Source: Euleptes europaea (Eukaryota; Chordata; Lepidosauria; Squamata; Sphaerodactylidae). From it: a stretch of 64,000 nt of DNA. Numbering within the stretch: position 1 is the stretch's first letter; every line of letters starts with the position of its first letter. A model generated the notes under the pieces. The model was not told the origin of the DNA, made no database searches, and worked only from the letters and a program-made list of their open reading frames with translations. The position numbers and the translations under genes were made by a program. This document shows, in pieces, positions 30,484-42,707 of this stretch. The stretch lies in the NCBI RefSeq assembly GCF_029931775.1, contig NC_079320.1, forward strand, positions 84,429,656 through 84,493,655, given 5' to 3'.

Positions 30484-33380
30484 CTGGGGAAAAAAATAAC
30501 AGAGGTGCACAAACAATGAATCTATTGTATTTCATTAAAATTTTATGATCAAATTGTAATCTAAATGTACATTATAGATATTATGCCCAATGTGTGCATG
30601 CTGTTTAACCAAGGGTTTGTAAATTAGTTTCGTGTTTATATGAGGACACATAGTACATTGTATTGATAGTTTTAGACCTAGATCAGAATACTTACACAGC
30701 ATGATAAATGCATACTTAATCAGAAGTATCACCAGTTGAGTTGAGTGGGAATTATATCAAGGTAGGTTATGCACAGCATAAATCTTTGGTAGTTCATTGT
30801 AATCATCATCTACTACTGTTAAATCAAGTCAGAGAGATTCTTCAGGGATTGATACTCCAGGCTCACATCTCTCTGATGTATTGTTTGGCTTAACTACAAA
30901 TTGCCCTCAAAGTCAGAATATAATCAAGATTCTGCTCAAACCAGAAGCTTGAAGCCGGCTTGCTTTGTAGATCCTAGTGAGAAAATTCTTTCACTCTCTT
31001 TACTCTTGCGGAAGCACTCTTTGATTGCTGTGAATGATATGACCAAACAGCCAAAATTATCAAAATTTGATAAGCATCAGAGCTATATTTGGATTAATGT
31101 TTTCCTGCAGTTGTTTGCAAACACTTTGGCTCAATTCAGGCAAAAGATCTGGAGTCCATTTGGGTGCGCATGAACCTGGTTAACAGGCCAGCCTGTGCGC
31201 TTTCTCCCCACTCTTCCCTTCCATCTTATGGGGAGCAGAGTCTGAAGATGGGAGTCTTACTCAAACTCCAAGCAGTCATGATGTCTGATCGCAGGCACCT
31301 TAACAAATGGAGGGTAATTTCTTTTTTAGTAGCTAGGATTTTTAACCAGAATCAAATTATTGTCGAAGGCTTTCAAATTGTGGTTAAGAATCTCAGTTAC
31401 AGGGAAAGAAAATTACTATTTTTACTCAAAAGAATACACCTGAATGTAAGATAATCCTCTAAAAATTGCTATACACTGAAACTTGTATATTACTGGACAC
31501 AACTATACTTGAATGCAAATGTAAGATTCTTTTTTCTCTTCTTTTTTCTGATAGCCAACCTGGAAAAAAAACTAGTCTTTTGTTTATGTGTTGCTATTCA
31601 TATGTCACAACAATTGGATTTTTTTGTAGACCTTCCTTAGCCTGCTGCATGAGGGGGGTGGCTGGAAGAAACACACACTATGATTAAACAATTTATTCCC
31701 ATCACAAACAAATAGTTTGGTTGTGCTATCCATACGGAACCTGTATGTGACTAGGGGTGTCCCACACTGGGGGGGGGGGGACCCAACAACATTTTGGTAT
31801 TTTTCAGGGGTTGGGGGTTTGGTAAAAAAAAAAAAAAATGGTGACAATAAAAGGGAGCTGAAAAAGCAGGTCGGTGGATTGGCACTTAGATCATTATCCC
31901 CTGCTGCCCCCGAAATTGGAGACGGCAGGGGAGAGAGGTTTGGGTTTATTAAACCTGAAAATTTTTGATTATTCAAAACAGTCAAATCATTTTCAGATTT
32001 TTGAAAATTTCCGGGTTTAATAAATTTGAACCCAAAAAAATACCAGGGGGCAATGGTGCACATCTGTTCTTCATCTGGATCTCTCTCATGCCAACTTCAT
32101 TAATTTAAACTTTCCTCTGACTGGAGCAGCAGCTGCCTCGTAGGATGTCCACACTCCTGCCCTGCAATTACTCTTCCCCACCAGCAGGCTGGCTACCCCA
32201 GAGCAGCAGCAGCTAGGCTTGGGTACCTAGTTTGGGCAGCCCCTAGCAACTTTTGATCCGTTCAAAATCCTAGCTCGAGGCCAAATTAGCAGGAGCTAGC
32301 CTGGACTGAAAACAGGGAGGGATACAGCTGCCTATCAAAAAGCTAAGGTTTGTTGTTCCCTTCATGCAACACACCTATTATTTGTTTATGGCCAGAATTT
32401 CCCATACCGAAGTCTGAGAACCTTTCCATGTCAGCCTCCTCATGTACTATGCAGGAGCACCACTTTCCTAAATGGGAAGCTGCCAATAAGGCTGCCATCT
32501 TATGTACACATAAATCAAGATTCAAAGAGCCTTTTAAGGAATTCCATGAGTTAAAAGAAGCCTTATTATTTTAGAATTGCTATTTTTAAACATGCCCTCT
32601 CTTGCTACAAGGAAATCAAACCCCTTTTTGAATAAACGAGTGTTTACAAAGCAGTTTTTTTGTGATATATTGTGGGTGCCAGCTGTTTAAAGAAAAAAAC
32701 CAGAAATTCCACTGGACTAGTATAAGTCCCTTGGCACTGCTTGGATCCTGGCTTTTTTCAGGAATTTATATATCTAATTCCCAAATGTGCCCCTGCCTGT
32801 GGTTACTTAAATCTGTAGTTAGGATACACACTTCCCCCAATACATTTTTCTGCAGACTTGGGGGACCCCCTGGGTCTGCAAAAAATCTGAATTAAAACAA
32901 AACATAACAGGTTTAAACCCCCCTGATTTTTTAAAGAGTGTGCATGCGCAGACAACGCACTTTCAAAATGATGGTGGCTGTCACTGCAGAAAGCCGGGCC
33001 CAGCCAGGGACTCCCCACCCCCCACCCCCGTGAGGGGCATTGCTGAAGAGAGCTGGGCCTGGCCAGAGGATTTCCTTCCCTGTGAAGGGAGGAGGCCTCA
33101 TGCTGCTCCGGGGATGTTCGGACTTGGCTTTTTGCGGCGGCAGCTGTCCCCACTGCAGAGAATTGGGCTTGTCTGGGGGAAGCCTCAAGTTGTTCTGGGG
33201 ACTGCTGGGGCTGTCTGTCTGTGGCAGCAGTGGTCGTTCCTGCTGCAGAGATCCAGGCCCAGCAAGGGAATTCCCCCCTGTGAGGAGGTGATGGGATTCC
33301 TTCCACAAGAGGGGAAAATGGCATTCCCCCCCCCATGAGTTTCGCAGGCCCCCACTTGTAAGTTAACTAATTGGCCCTTA
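30484..33380. other. Upstream intron or 5' flank of C1QTNF7; mostly unassigned
   Basis: AT-rich sequence without named elements over most of its length. 31756-32046 contains a G-run, a poly-A and paired AT-rich tracts (AAACCTGAAAATTTTTGATT, then TTTCCGGGTTTAATAAATTT), possibly a degraded hAT. 32940-33345 is GC-rich with loosely repeated blocks (CTGCAGAG, then GGCCCAGCAAGGGAATTCC). No gene is supported. Confidence 0.35.
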
Positions 33381-33680
33381 AAAAGGTAAAAGTCCCCTGT
33401 GCAAAGCACCAGGTCATTCCTGACCCATGGGATGACGTCACATCCTGACGTTTCCTAGGCAGACTTTGTTTACGGGGTGGTTTGCCAGGGCCTTCCCCAG
33501 TCATCTTCCCTTTACCCCCAGCAAGCTGGGTACTCATTTTACCGACCTCGGAAGGATGGAAGGCTGAGTCAACCTTGAGCCGGCTACCTGAAACCGACTT
33601 CCGTTGGGATCGAACTCAGGTCATGAGCAGAGCTTGGGACTGCAGTACTGCAGCTTACCACTCTGCGCCACAGGGCCCTT
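33381..33680 (-). mobile_element. Sauria-type SINE, reverse copy
   Basis: On the minus strand, a tRNA-like head CCTGTGGCGCAGAGTGGTAA with B box GAGTTCGATCCC near 33610, then the shared body CTTCCGAGGTCGGTAAAATG. The Bov-B-like tail is missing near 33381. Confidence 0.85.
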
Positions 33681-33867
33681 ATTCCTAAGTAAATACACTC
33701 AAGATTGGGTTGCAAGTATTTTTCTGATAGCCTTTCTTTCAGAAAGAAAAAGCTCCAGTATAGATTCATCATCAGCACCTGTTAATAGTATAAAGTCCAA
33801 TTTATGCACAGTTGTAGAAGACATACCTAATGACATCATGGGCTGCTAAGTAATTTGGGGAGCAGTG

Positions 33868-34055
33868 GTAGAGCCCACACCTTGCAAGCTGATGGACCCA
33901 GGTTCAGTCTCTGGCATCTCCAGTTAAAGGATCTCCAGTGGCAGATGTAGAGAAGACCTGTCTCAGCTTGAAAGGCCCAGCAAGTCAGAGTAGACAATCC
34001 TTAGCTAGTTAGTCCAATGGGCTAACCTGGCATAAAGCAGCTTCGTATGTTCCAT
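33868..34055 (+). mobile_element. tRNA-derived SINE, CAGTGGTAGAGC family
   Basis: A-box-like CAGTGGTAGAGCCCACACC and B-box-like CCCAGGTTCAGTCTC. The body is GGCATCTCCAGTTAAAGGAT and the end is AAAGCAGCTTCGTATGTTCC. A relative lies at 36578-36775. Confidence 0.75.
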
Positions 34056-34671
34056 TTCCTTGAAATCTAAAATCAAACATTGGAAAGCAGGATTTTCCAT
34101 GGGCAATTTTTCCTGGTGCACGCATAAGGAGGGGGGGGGGGAGCTTGGTGCATGCATAGGGAGAGAGAAAAAAGCCTGACAGGTCCACACCAAGAAGCTA
34201 CACGTGAATAACTTTACCCTCTCAAATGAACATAGTGTATGCCAGGAGAATATTTTCATAAGCGATGAGTTTACACACCTGGGTCTCAAATGCTTAAAAA
34301 TGCTATAAGGAAAGTGTATCTAAAGCTGTTTTCCCCCACAATACAGGAAGAGGCTTTCAGAAAACCATTTGGGACTGGTGGCTACTGGGGAGGGAGGAGG
34401 TAAGTGCTTGTGGGTCCATGAAAAATTTAAAATCCAAATGGGGATCCCCAGCATCAGGGCCATCTTAACGACATTATAGGCCTCCAGGCAAAGCAGTGCA
34501 TTGGGGCCCCTACCTATACAACCACTCACAGGAATAACAAGTAAATGGTCAATAAAATTAAAGTTATATTTATTGGTGCTTCCATAATGAACAAGTCCTT
34601 TCTTACATTATACTTCAGTATTTATTCTTAATCCAAACCCTAATTAACATTAATATTGTTGATTATATTGT

Positions 34672-35185
34672 CGAAGGCTTTCACAGTCAGAGTTCATTGG
34701 TTCTTGTAGGTTATCCGGGCTGTGTGACCGTGGTCTTGGTATTTTCTTTCCTGACGTTTCGCCAGCAGCTGTGGCAGGCATCTTCAGAGGAGTAACACTG
34801 AAGGACAGTGTCTCTCAGTGTCAAGTGTGTAGGAAGAGTAATATATAGTCAGAAAGGGGTTGGGTTTGAGCTGAATCATTGTCCTGCAAAAAGTATCAGA
34901 GGTAATGTGCTAATCATTGTCCTGTAAGTATCAAGATAATGTGCTAATGAGGGTGTGGTATGTTAATGTGGAACCATTGTATCCTGAAGTGATCTGTTAA
35001 TGTGTGAAGTCCAAAGTTAATCCGCATGGCTATTGTGGACTGTAGTCTTTGTTAGTCTGGAGGTTTTCAGGACAGGAAGCCAAGCCTTATTCATTCTTAA
35101 ACTCTCTTCTTTTCTGTTAAAGTTGTGCTGAAAATACCAAGACCACGGTTACACAGCCCGGATAACCTACAAGAACCAATTGTTC
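34672..35185 (-). mobile_element. Penelope-like element fragment, family 1, in a hAT
   Basis: Reverse-orientation relative of 7690-8256. The ends GGTTCTTGTAGGTTATCCGG and CCGGATAACCTACAAGAACC are inverted copies. A short coding trace near 35040-35125 matches the fossil polypeptide end seen at 7800-7930. Possible decayed target duplication ATTGTTGATTAT / ATTGTTCACTAT. Broken, mostly terminal-repeat sequence. Confidence 0.75.
34749..34791 (-). ncRNA. Hammerhead-ribozyme-like motif, PLE family 1
   Basis: Identical over 43 nt to the motif at 8158-8200: stem I TCCT/AGGA, CTGAAGA, stem II GCCTGC/GCTGGC, GAAA, self-complementary ACGT, C. It lies in the same place relative to the PLE terminus. Confidence 0.7.
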
Positions 35186-35480
35186 ACTATCTTTAGTAAA
35201 AAAAAAAAAGCTAAATATGCAAGTCACAGCATACATAGGCTAGCATGGGGCACCTATGCTCATGGGGCCCCGGGCAAGTGCCCATGCGTTAAGACGGCCC
35301 TGCCCAGCATGTAAAAACAAAAATTAAATAGTAATGGCCAATCTACCTGTCTTATAAGTTGATGAGAAAACCTCTTGCTGGGGCTCTCTGGCTTTTGCCT
35401 AGGGTTGCCAGCTCTGGGAAAACTCCTGGAGTTTTGTGGGTAGAGTGTGGGGAAGGCAGAGTTTGGGGAGGAGAGGTTAC

Positions 35481-36570
35481 CTCAGTGGGTCATGATACCA
35501 TAGAGTCCACCCTCCAAAACAGCCATTTTCTCGGGGAGAAAATGAAAGTGCAACCTTGTGAGCAGAATACGCCACAAGACTTGGGATCTTTGTGTTATAA
35601 TTGTGCAAGTCAGTTGCGTGCCTGTGCAACTCAGACTTGAGGCAAGTGCGAAGGCACTGCAGGGCTGGCAACCTCTTCCCAACCCCACTGGGTTCCAACA
35701 ACTGTACTAACACTTAACTGTACAGAACAGGCACTTGAGTGTAGAAGCAAATCCAAAGGGGTGGGGGTGGAAATAGTAACTGGGATCTGTCAGTCCGGGG
35801 CGAGGCCTTGCCAGTCAACTAATAAGAGTTCACTGGTTCGAGGCCCTTCTTCCCAGGGCTCCCCGGACATTGTCCAAACAATAACGTCTGTGCCTGGAAC
35901 TTCAGTCCTGCAGCAGGAACCCCCGAAGTTCTCTGCTCCAGTCCTTGGTCCCCCTTTTGCAGCTTTCCACCAGCCTGTTTCTCCTCCTCGGCCGGTTCTT
36001 CCTGCCGGCCTGCTCCAGCCTAGGCCCACCAGCTGTATCTCTCCTCCTCCCTCGCTCCACTCTGGAAAAAGGAAGGCCAGCCGCTCCAGAGCCAGGGCTG
36101 CTGGGAGATACAGCCCCTTTGAAATTACATTACATTTGTATGTAAAGCCTAAGGTTTATCACAATATTCTCTCCCCGGAGGAGAAAACCTATAATGGCAG
36201 CAGGTCGTAAAAGAGAGCCAGTTTGGGCATATTTTAATGAAGTTCCTCTTCCTTGCAATAATTTCATAATGATCTGTCTGTGTATATCTAACAGTATAAT
36301 CAAATCAGTAATGTTTGATATAACTGTAAAAACTACACTGAAAATGTATTATTCCAAAAATGAAACCTTCATCTGGTTGTAAATATTATTATACCAGCAA
36401 GAATGAATCTTTCTGTAAAAAAGATTCAAGTCTTACTGACTAGTGATTTAAATCCTTGGTTTAAAAGGTTTGATTTAAATCAAATCTACCCTGGTTCAAC
36501 CCTAAAACACTGAATAACCAGACACCTTGCAGAAGTTTGCCAAAGCTGAGAGAGGAACTTGTGAGAATGT
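35481..36570. other. No gene supported; GC-rich patch at 35.76-36.21 kb
   Basis: An open frame at 35761-36210 (149 residues, rich in Ser and Pro) crosses a GC-rich patch. I recognise no domain in it. The remainder has no identified feature apart from a GATTTAAATC-rich stretch near 36445-36490. Confidence 0.3.
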
Positions 36571-36577
36571 GCCATGG

Positions 36578-36775
36578 CTGAGTGGCAGAGCATTTGCTTT
36601 GCCCATAGAAGGTCCCAGGTTCAATTTCTGGCATTTCCAGTTATGAGAATCGGGTGATGTGCAAGACCTCTTCCTAAAATCCTGGAAACCTGCTGCCTGT
36701 CAGAGCAGAGAATGCTGATCTCGATAGACCAAAGGTCTGCCTCAGCAGAAGGCAACATCATGGTGTTCAATATCA
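36578..36775 (+). mobile_element. tRNA-derived SINE, CAGTGGTAGAGC family
   Basis: GGCTGAGTGGCAGAGCATTT (A box) and AGGTCCCAGGTTCAATTTC (B box), then GGCATTTCCAGTTATGAGAA. A relative of 33868-34055. Confidence 0.75.
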
Positions 36776-37099
36776 GCTTCCCTAGATTTTGTGCAAGGTC
36801 ATTAGAAATGCACACGAGTTTCTAGAGCCAACCCAATCTGCCAAGGACCCACTTGTAGAAGCTTTAAACAGTCTGTACAGGGCTTTCAGCATAACAACAG
36901 CTATATAATCCAGCAAGATGGAGAACATCAATTAAGAAATAAAATAAAGCTATGAATTATGGGCCATTGCATGCCAGCTGGCCTCAACTGGTCACCAGAT
37001 TTTCCACAGCCGTGAATTTAGTCACGGATCCTTCCTTTGTAGCTGTATAACATGACTACATTCACAATTATGGCTGTGAGGAAAACATTTCTGGGTAGG

Positions 37100-37290
37100 T
37101 ATGCCAGCCTCCAGGTGGGATCTGGCAATCCCCTGGAGTTGTAGCTCATCTCCAGACGAGAGATCAGTTCCCCTGGGTGCTTTGGAGGGTGGACTCTATG
37201 GCAACGTACCCCACTGAGGTCCCTGTCCATCCCAGCCCCCCCCTCTTCCCAAATTTCTAGGAATTTCCCAACCTGGATCTGGCAACTCTA
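37100..37290. mobile_element. hAT MITE (TAGGGTTGCCA family), reverse copy
   Basis: TATGCCAGCCTCCAGGTGGG to ACCTGGATCTGGCAACTCTA, with the block GATCAGTTCCCCTGGGTGC. No matching flanks. Confidence 0.7.
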
Positions 37291-37309
37291 GACCTCTGTC
37301 CCCCCACTC

Positions 37310-37450
37310 TCTCTCAGCCCCATCTACCTCACAAGATGTCTGTTGTGGGGAAGGGAAGGTGATTGTAAGCCGGTCTGAGTCTTCCTTAAGTGGCAGAGAA
37401 AGCCAGCATATATGCTTTCTAAAGGTACAGAAAAATAACTCTTCTTCTTC
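37310..37450 (+). mobile_element. 5'-truncated SINE, GTGGTGTAG family
   Basis: CTCTCTCAGCCCCATCTACC, then GTCTGTTGTGGGGAAGGGAA, then AACTCTTCTTCTTC matches the 3' half of the copy at 4073-4332. Confidence 0.7.
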
Positions 37451-38101
37451 TAAAATGGAAAACATTTATATTGCTCTGATCTCCCTGGAGGAAAGGTGAG
37501 ATAAAAATGTACTAGACAGATAGAACTGATCTTTTCCCAGATCCAGCGTTCCGGACTCAGTCTCCTGGAGAACATTTGGAAATCTTGGTGCACTTACTAT
37601 CAAAATTATTTATTATAGATAATTTTCTCTCTGAATGGTTTGATCCAAAGGAAATATATTCCAAAGGACTTTGATCCAAAGGAAATATATTCCCTAGGAG
37701 CCAAAATTAACTGGTTGGTTTATTCCCTGGCTGATTTTCCCACCAGCTTGATTAGTACATGAATTAAAATTTTGTCTTGACCTTTGGCAATTTTTCTTTC
37801 AATGGAGATGAGCTGATGTAGGGTGAGAGACTTCAGTCCATTTCTCATGGAGCCTTTGATTATCGATAAATGTAACAGCTGTTTCGTTAGAGCCTAATAC
37901 ACATTTCTGGCTTTTGCAGATACTGTTGTTTGTTTGACACACTGTTGCATATTCCCCATCTTATATTTTGATTTCTGTTATGAAAGTGATTCCACTAACC
38001 TGCTTTTCTTTGAGAAAGTTTTTACCAAAGATCAGCTAATAATATTCCACTGTCTTTTGCTGTGCCATTACAACTTGCATTTCCCAAAGTTCAGTTAAGT
38101 C

Positions 38102-38216
38102 TAAGGTTGCCAGGTCGCTCTTCGCCACCGGCAGGAGGTTTTGGGGGCAGAGCCTGAGGAGGGCAGGGTTTGAGGAAGGGAGGAACTTCAATGCCATAGA
38201 GTCCAATTGCCCATTC
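38102..38216. mobile_element. Truncated hAT MITE (TAGGGTTGCCA family)
   Basis: TAAGGTTGCCAGGTCGCTCT, then GAGGGCAGGGTTTGAGGAAG. Only the first half remains. Confidence 0.65.
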
Positions 38217-38424
38217 CATTATAGCGTAGTGCTTGTCCAAACTGAACCCTCCACAGGCCTGAATTTTTTATTTATTAATTAATATGTTATAGACCACTTT
38301 CTTTGAACCAGCCAAACTCATTCATGGAGCTCCCGACCTCCTATCCACTGGCCAGCTTAGCAGTGGGGATTGCACACGCAGCCGCTGGTTTACACCTGGA
38401 AGTACTGCATTGCAAAGAGCCACT

Positions 38425-39300
38425 TTACCATGAGAGGAGGGACTAGTGTGTATAAGGGCTGCCATGATAGAAATGACCAGTCTGCATAATGGCTGCCAAG
38501 ATAGGAGGGACCAGTGTGTATAATGGCTGTCATCAGAGGCAGGACCAATGTGTATAATGGCTGCCATAATAGGAGGAACCAGTGTGTATAATGGCTGCCA
38601 TGGGACGAGGGACTAGTGTGTATAATGGCTGCCATGATAGGAGGGACCAGTGACTATAATGGCAGCCATGAGAAGGGGGCCAGTGTGTATACTGGCTGCC
38701 TTGAGAGGAGACAATAGTATTTATAATGGCTGCCATGAGAGGAGGGACTAGTGTGTATAATGGCTGCCATGATGGGAGGGACCATTGTGTGTTTTGGTGG
38801 CCATTAGAGGGACCAGTTTGTATAATGGCTGCCATGATAGAAGTAGGGTTGCCAGGTCCCTCTTCGCCATCGGCGGGAGATTTTTGGGGAGCCTGAAAAG
38901 GGCGGGGTTTGGGGAGGGGAGGGACTTCAATGCCATAGAGTCCAATTGCCAAAGTGACCATTTTTCTCCAGGTGATCTGATCTCTATCTGCTGGAGATCA
39001 GTTGAATTAGCAGGAGATCTGCTACTACCTGGCAGTTGGCAACTCTAGATAGGAGGGAACAGTGTGTGTAATGGCTGCCATGATAGAAGGGACCAGTGTG
39101 TGTAATGGCTGCCATTAAACAGGGACCAGTGTATATAATGAGAGGAGGGACCAGTGCATATAATCGCTGCCATGATACGAGGGACCAGTGTGTGTAATGG
39201 CTGCGATGAGAGGGGGGACCAGTGAGTTTAATGGCTGCTATCAGAGGAGGGATCCGTGAGTATAATGTCTGCCATGATAGGAAGGACCAATGTTTATAAT
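38425..39300 (+). repeat. 38-bp minisatellite, about 18-20 units
   Basis: Tandem array of a ~38-bp unit with consensus GGGACCAGTGTGTATAATGG, then CTGCCATGATAGGA. Most units contain the 11-bp palindrome ATGGCTGCCAT. A MITE is inserted at 38844-39047. The open frames across the array are products of the repeat, not genes. Confidence 0.9.
38844..39047. mobile_element. hAT MITE inside the minisatellite
   Basis: 204 bp from TAGGGTTGCCAGGTCCCTCT to CTGGCAGTTGGCAACTCTA. The flanking 8-mers are GATAGAAG (38836-38843) and GATAGGAG (39048-39055), one mismatch apart, though the array itself repeats this motif. Confidence 0.8.
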
Positions 39301-40149
39301 TCTGGAAATGTTTATAATTCTGGAAATTTTTACACTGAGTTGTCCCTCCAATCACACACACTGGGAAAAACATATTAATCTTATTTTTAAACCCATTCTG
39401 TTTCACTGGTTTCTGTAATATGTGTGTGCAAGCACATATGTTTGTGCAAATGCTAATGTGAGGATATTACACCATACTTTGTGTTAAAGAAGCTTTTGGA
39501 AAGCTGACCGCTTTTTGCTAGAATCAGGCACTGGATGGATGCTGCCATGGTACTTAAGAGATTTCTTGCAGCCTGTTTCTAAAGGTTGTTTGTTAAAAGC
39601 AAACACATTGCAAGTCATTTTTTTAAATAGAAAGTATAGAATGTTTTTTAAAATCTGCACTGCCAATCTAGTCTCCAATGGCAAATCAGAAGCTTTGCTG
39701 GGCAAAAACCCCACCTGCCCCTCCATTCTAAAAACATTTGGTGGGTGTTAGGAAAGGTGTTGGTAGGTTCCTTGGCGCCCACAGGACCCCTGACCTAGAA
39801 TATACCATGGAATATACACAGCTTACTCCAATTAACCCAGCTCTGGAGGAAGATCACTAACATCGAATCTCACAATGGAATTGTTGGCATTTCTTCCATC
39901 TTCCTCTGAAGATTAACACTATCATTAGGATCTTCTGACCTGCGTAGACAAAATTAGAACCAATGAGTGAGTCGCAGGAGGAACTACTTACTATAGATTT
40001 CCTGGTAGACTAAATAATCTTAGCTCCAGACTCCCCTGTCATAAAGAGAAATAAAGATAAGCAGATCCAGGGAATTACTCACTACACATGGTGGGGAGCT
40101 GGGCTTTAAAAGCAAAAGCAGCAGTTTTGGAAAAGAGTAAGACACAAAC
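39301..40149. other. No gene seen
   Basis: Unassigned sequence. The part after about 39800 may already belong to the gypsy element that follows, but I see no domain to support that. Confidence 0.3.
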
Positions 40150-41561
40150 CTGGCTCTTCAGAAACACCCATCATGTTCCTCCACCTCCCCAAGAGGGAAA
40201 CAAAATCCATGGCCAGTGCGGAAGGGTGCAGTTTGCTTTGCATATGGAGGTTCCAGAATAAATTGTGAGGGAGAAGTCACTTTAAAAGCTACAACAGCCA
40301 AACACAAGGTAAATCTTCATTTCTTCATTACCAGTGCATCAACCACACCAGTGTTTGGGAGAGAGGCCTGTGTTCAGCTCTGCCTAGAATCTCCCTGCTA
40401 GACACCAAACCACCCACAACTAAGAAGAGCTTATTGCACAATATCCCACAGTCTTTAAAGAATTAGGAGAATTCAGGGGCACACATCATATATATATATA
40501 GATGAAGCAGTTACCCCTGTCATTCATGGGTGCAAAAATATACCTTTCACTGTCATGGACAAGCTGAAAAACATGCTGAAGCATGTAGAAAAAGATGGAG
40601 GTGTGGCCAAACAACAAACAGCTTTTTCTTACTGAGAAAAAGAATGGCAACCTCAGAGTCTGCCTTGATCCCAGGGACCTTAACAATGCCATACGGAGAC
40701 AGCATTATTCCATCCACACACCCACAGAGGTCGAGAGCCAATTGGCTGGGAAAAATATTCACCATTCTAGATGAGAAGGATGGATGTTGGCAAGTAAAGC
40801 TAGATGCCAGCCTCAGCTGGATTGTGCACTTTCAACACACCCTGGGGAAGATACAAGTTTCTTGTCTTCCTTTTGGCATCAAATCAGCCAGTGAAGTCTT
40901 CTAGCAGAAGAACACTGAAGTGTTTGGTGACATCAGTGGTGTCCACATCATAGCTGATGACATGATCATAGCAGCATCAACATAAGAAGAGTATGATCAA
41001 ATATTGCAGACTGTGATGGAAAGAGCCCAGACTGAGAACATCAGGTTCAGCCCAGACAAGATCCAGTTTATGGTGAATGAGGTCAGATACATTGGCCACA
41101 TATTTTCAACAGAAGGTATTAAACCGGATGACAGTAAAGTTCAAGCTATAACCAGCACGACTACCGCACAAGACAAAAAAAAAAAAAAAAAAAAGCCCTA
41201 CAGAGAGTTCTGGTGATGGTCAGATTCCTTGCACAATATATACCAAATAGGCACCTACTGCAAAATCTCTGGAGCCTAATTTGAGTGACAGAGGGTTCTT
41301 TCCTCCTCTAGAATCAGCTCCTCCCTTCTGTTGACAGTTATGACTAACTGACACTGACTCTCTCTGGCTCCCTCTCTCAAGCTGTTACACTGTTTTTTGT
41401 TACGATGAGGTAAAAGTTACAAAAGCCTCTTAAGAAAAATGATGTTTGTTTTGAATGACTTTATGAATATTTATTAAAAGAGGGGTTTTTTTTGAACATT
41501 TGTAGAAAAGGGCAAGAGTCCAGTAGCACCTTAAAGACTAACAAAAATATTTTCTGGTAGG

Positions 41562-41601
41562 GTATGAGCTTTCGTGAGCCACAGCTCACTTCTTCAGATA
41601 C
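41562..41601 (-). ncRNA. Hammerhead-ribozyme-like motif, PLE family 2, left
   Basis: Minus strand: GTAT, CTGAAGA, A, GTGAGC, loop TGTG, GCTCAC, GAAA, GCTC, ATAC. Stem I is GTAT/ATAC, stem II GTGAGC/GCTCAC (6 perfect pairs) and stem III the self-complementary AGCT, followed by C at the cleavage position. It has the same architecture as the family 1 motif with different stem bases. Confidence 0.7.
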
Positions 41602-42707
41602 AGCTAGATTGTGAATCCATCTGTCTTTAAGTAGAGGAGAGTGAATTCAGACAAGCATTAGTATGTAAATGTTAACAGTATGTAAATGTGAATAGCAGGC
41701 GTGATGGGATTAGGTGTGGTATGAAGAAGAGTCTGTGATGTCCAGGGGAGAGATGGGTGTGGAGAAATCAGAAATCTGCAAGCAAACATTTTTGCAACTA
41801 CAATATCCTGCTGATATGGTGAGAAAGATGATTGAGAAGGCCAGAATGATACCCAGGCACAACTTACTACAAGATAAGCCCAGAGAGAATGACAACAGAA
41901 CACCTCTGGTTGTCACTTATAGCTCCCAACTAAAACCAGTCCAACATGTTATTAAGGACCTACAACCAATGCTGGATTGTGACACTTCCCTCGCTGAAGC
42001 ACTGGGGGGGGGGGGGCGTGCATCCCTTTCTTGCTTACAGACAGCCGGCTAACCTAAAACAACTTCTCACCCATGATGATAAACTACTTAACAGGAACAT
42101 TGACTCTGGCACCAAGGCCTGCAACAGACCAAGGTGCCAACTTTGCCCTCATATAGATTCTAGGAACATCATCTCTGGACCCACCAATGTCAGCCATCAG
42201 GTTCATACTCCTGCTCATCTTCTAATGTGATTTATGCCATCACATGCCAGCAATGCCCTTCCACAATCTACTTTGGACAAACAGGTCAGTCTCTTAGACA
42301 AAAATTAAATGGACATAAGTCTGACATCAGAAACCACAATATTCAAAAACCAGTGGGAGAACATTTCAACCTTACAGGACATTCTGTTGCAGATTTAAGA
42401 GTAGCAGTTCTCTTACAAAGGAATTTCAAAGGGAGATTAGAAAGAGAAACTGCTGAATTACAGTTGATATTCAAACTAAAGTCAATGCATTTACCTGGGC
42501 TGAATAAAGACCTTGCATTCATGGTTCATTACCAATTCTGATTTCTCCACACCCATCTCTCCCCTGGACATCACAGACTCTTCTGCATACCACACCTAAT
42601 CCCATCACACCTGCTATTCACATTTACATACTGTTAACATTTACATACTAATGCTTGTCTGAATTCACTCTCCTCTACTTAAAGACAGATGGATTCACAT
42701 TCTAGCT

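Larger units (their letters stand above)
34455..35302. mobile_element. Non-autonomous hAT (CAGGGCCATCTTAAC family)
   Basis: The ends are CAGGGCCATCTTAACGAC and GCGTTAAGACGGCCCTG, with a perfect 8-bp duplication CCCAGCAT (34447-34454 and 35303-35310). It carries a PLE at about 34672-35185. Confidence 0.9.
34373..35480. repeat. Local duplication, copy B (split by a hAT)
   Basis: 34373-34454 plus 35303-35480 correspond to copy A at 26096-26362. The shared run GGGGATCCCCAGCAT is where the hAT (34455-35302) entered. The copy continues into a MITE start at 35401 (TAGGGTTGCCAGCTCTGGGA), as copy A does at 26271. Confidence 0.8.

Noticed and set aside
30476-30535. Upstream in-frame ATG for C1QTNF7
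   Set aside because: It lies upstream of a strong splice acceptor (TTTTTTCCCCAG at 30495-30484). The signal peptide begins at the ATG at 30475.
35761-36210. 149-codon Ser/Pro-rich open frame
   Set aside because: GC-rich patch without a recognisable domain or splice evidence.
36405-36500. GATTTAAATC-rich element
   Set aside because: Suggestive of a DNA transposon fragment, but no ends or duplications were found.
38322-39406. Minus-strand frames with MAAIIHT-type repeats
   Set aside because: Translation of the 38-bp minisatellite; no start context or domain.
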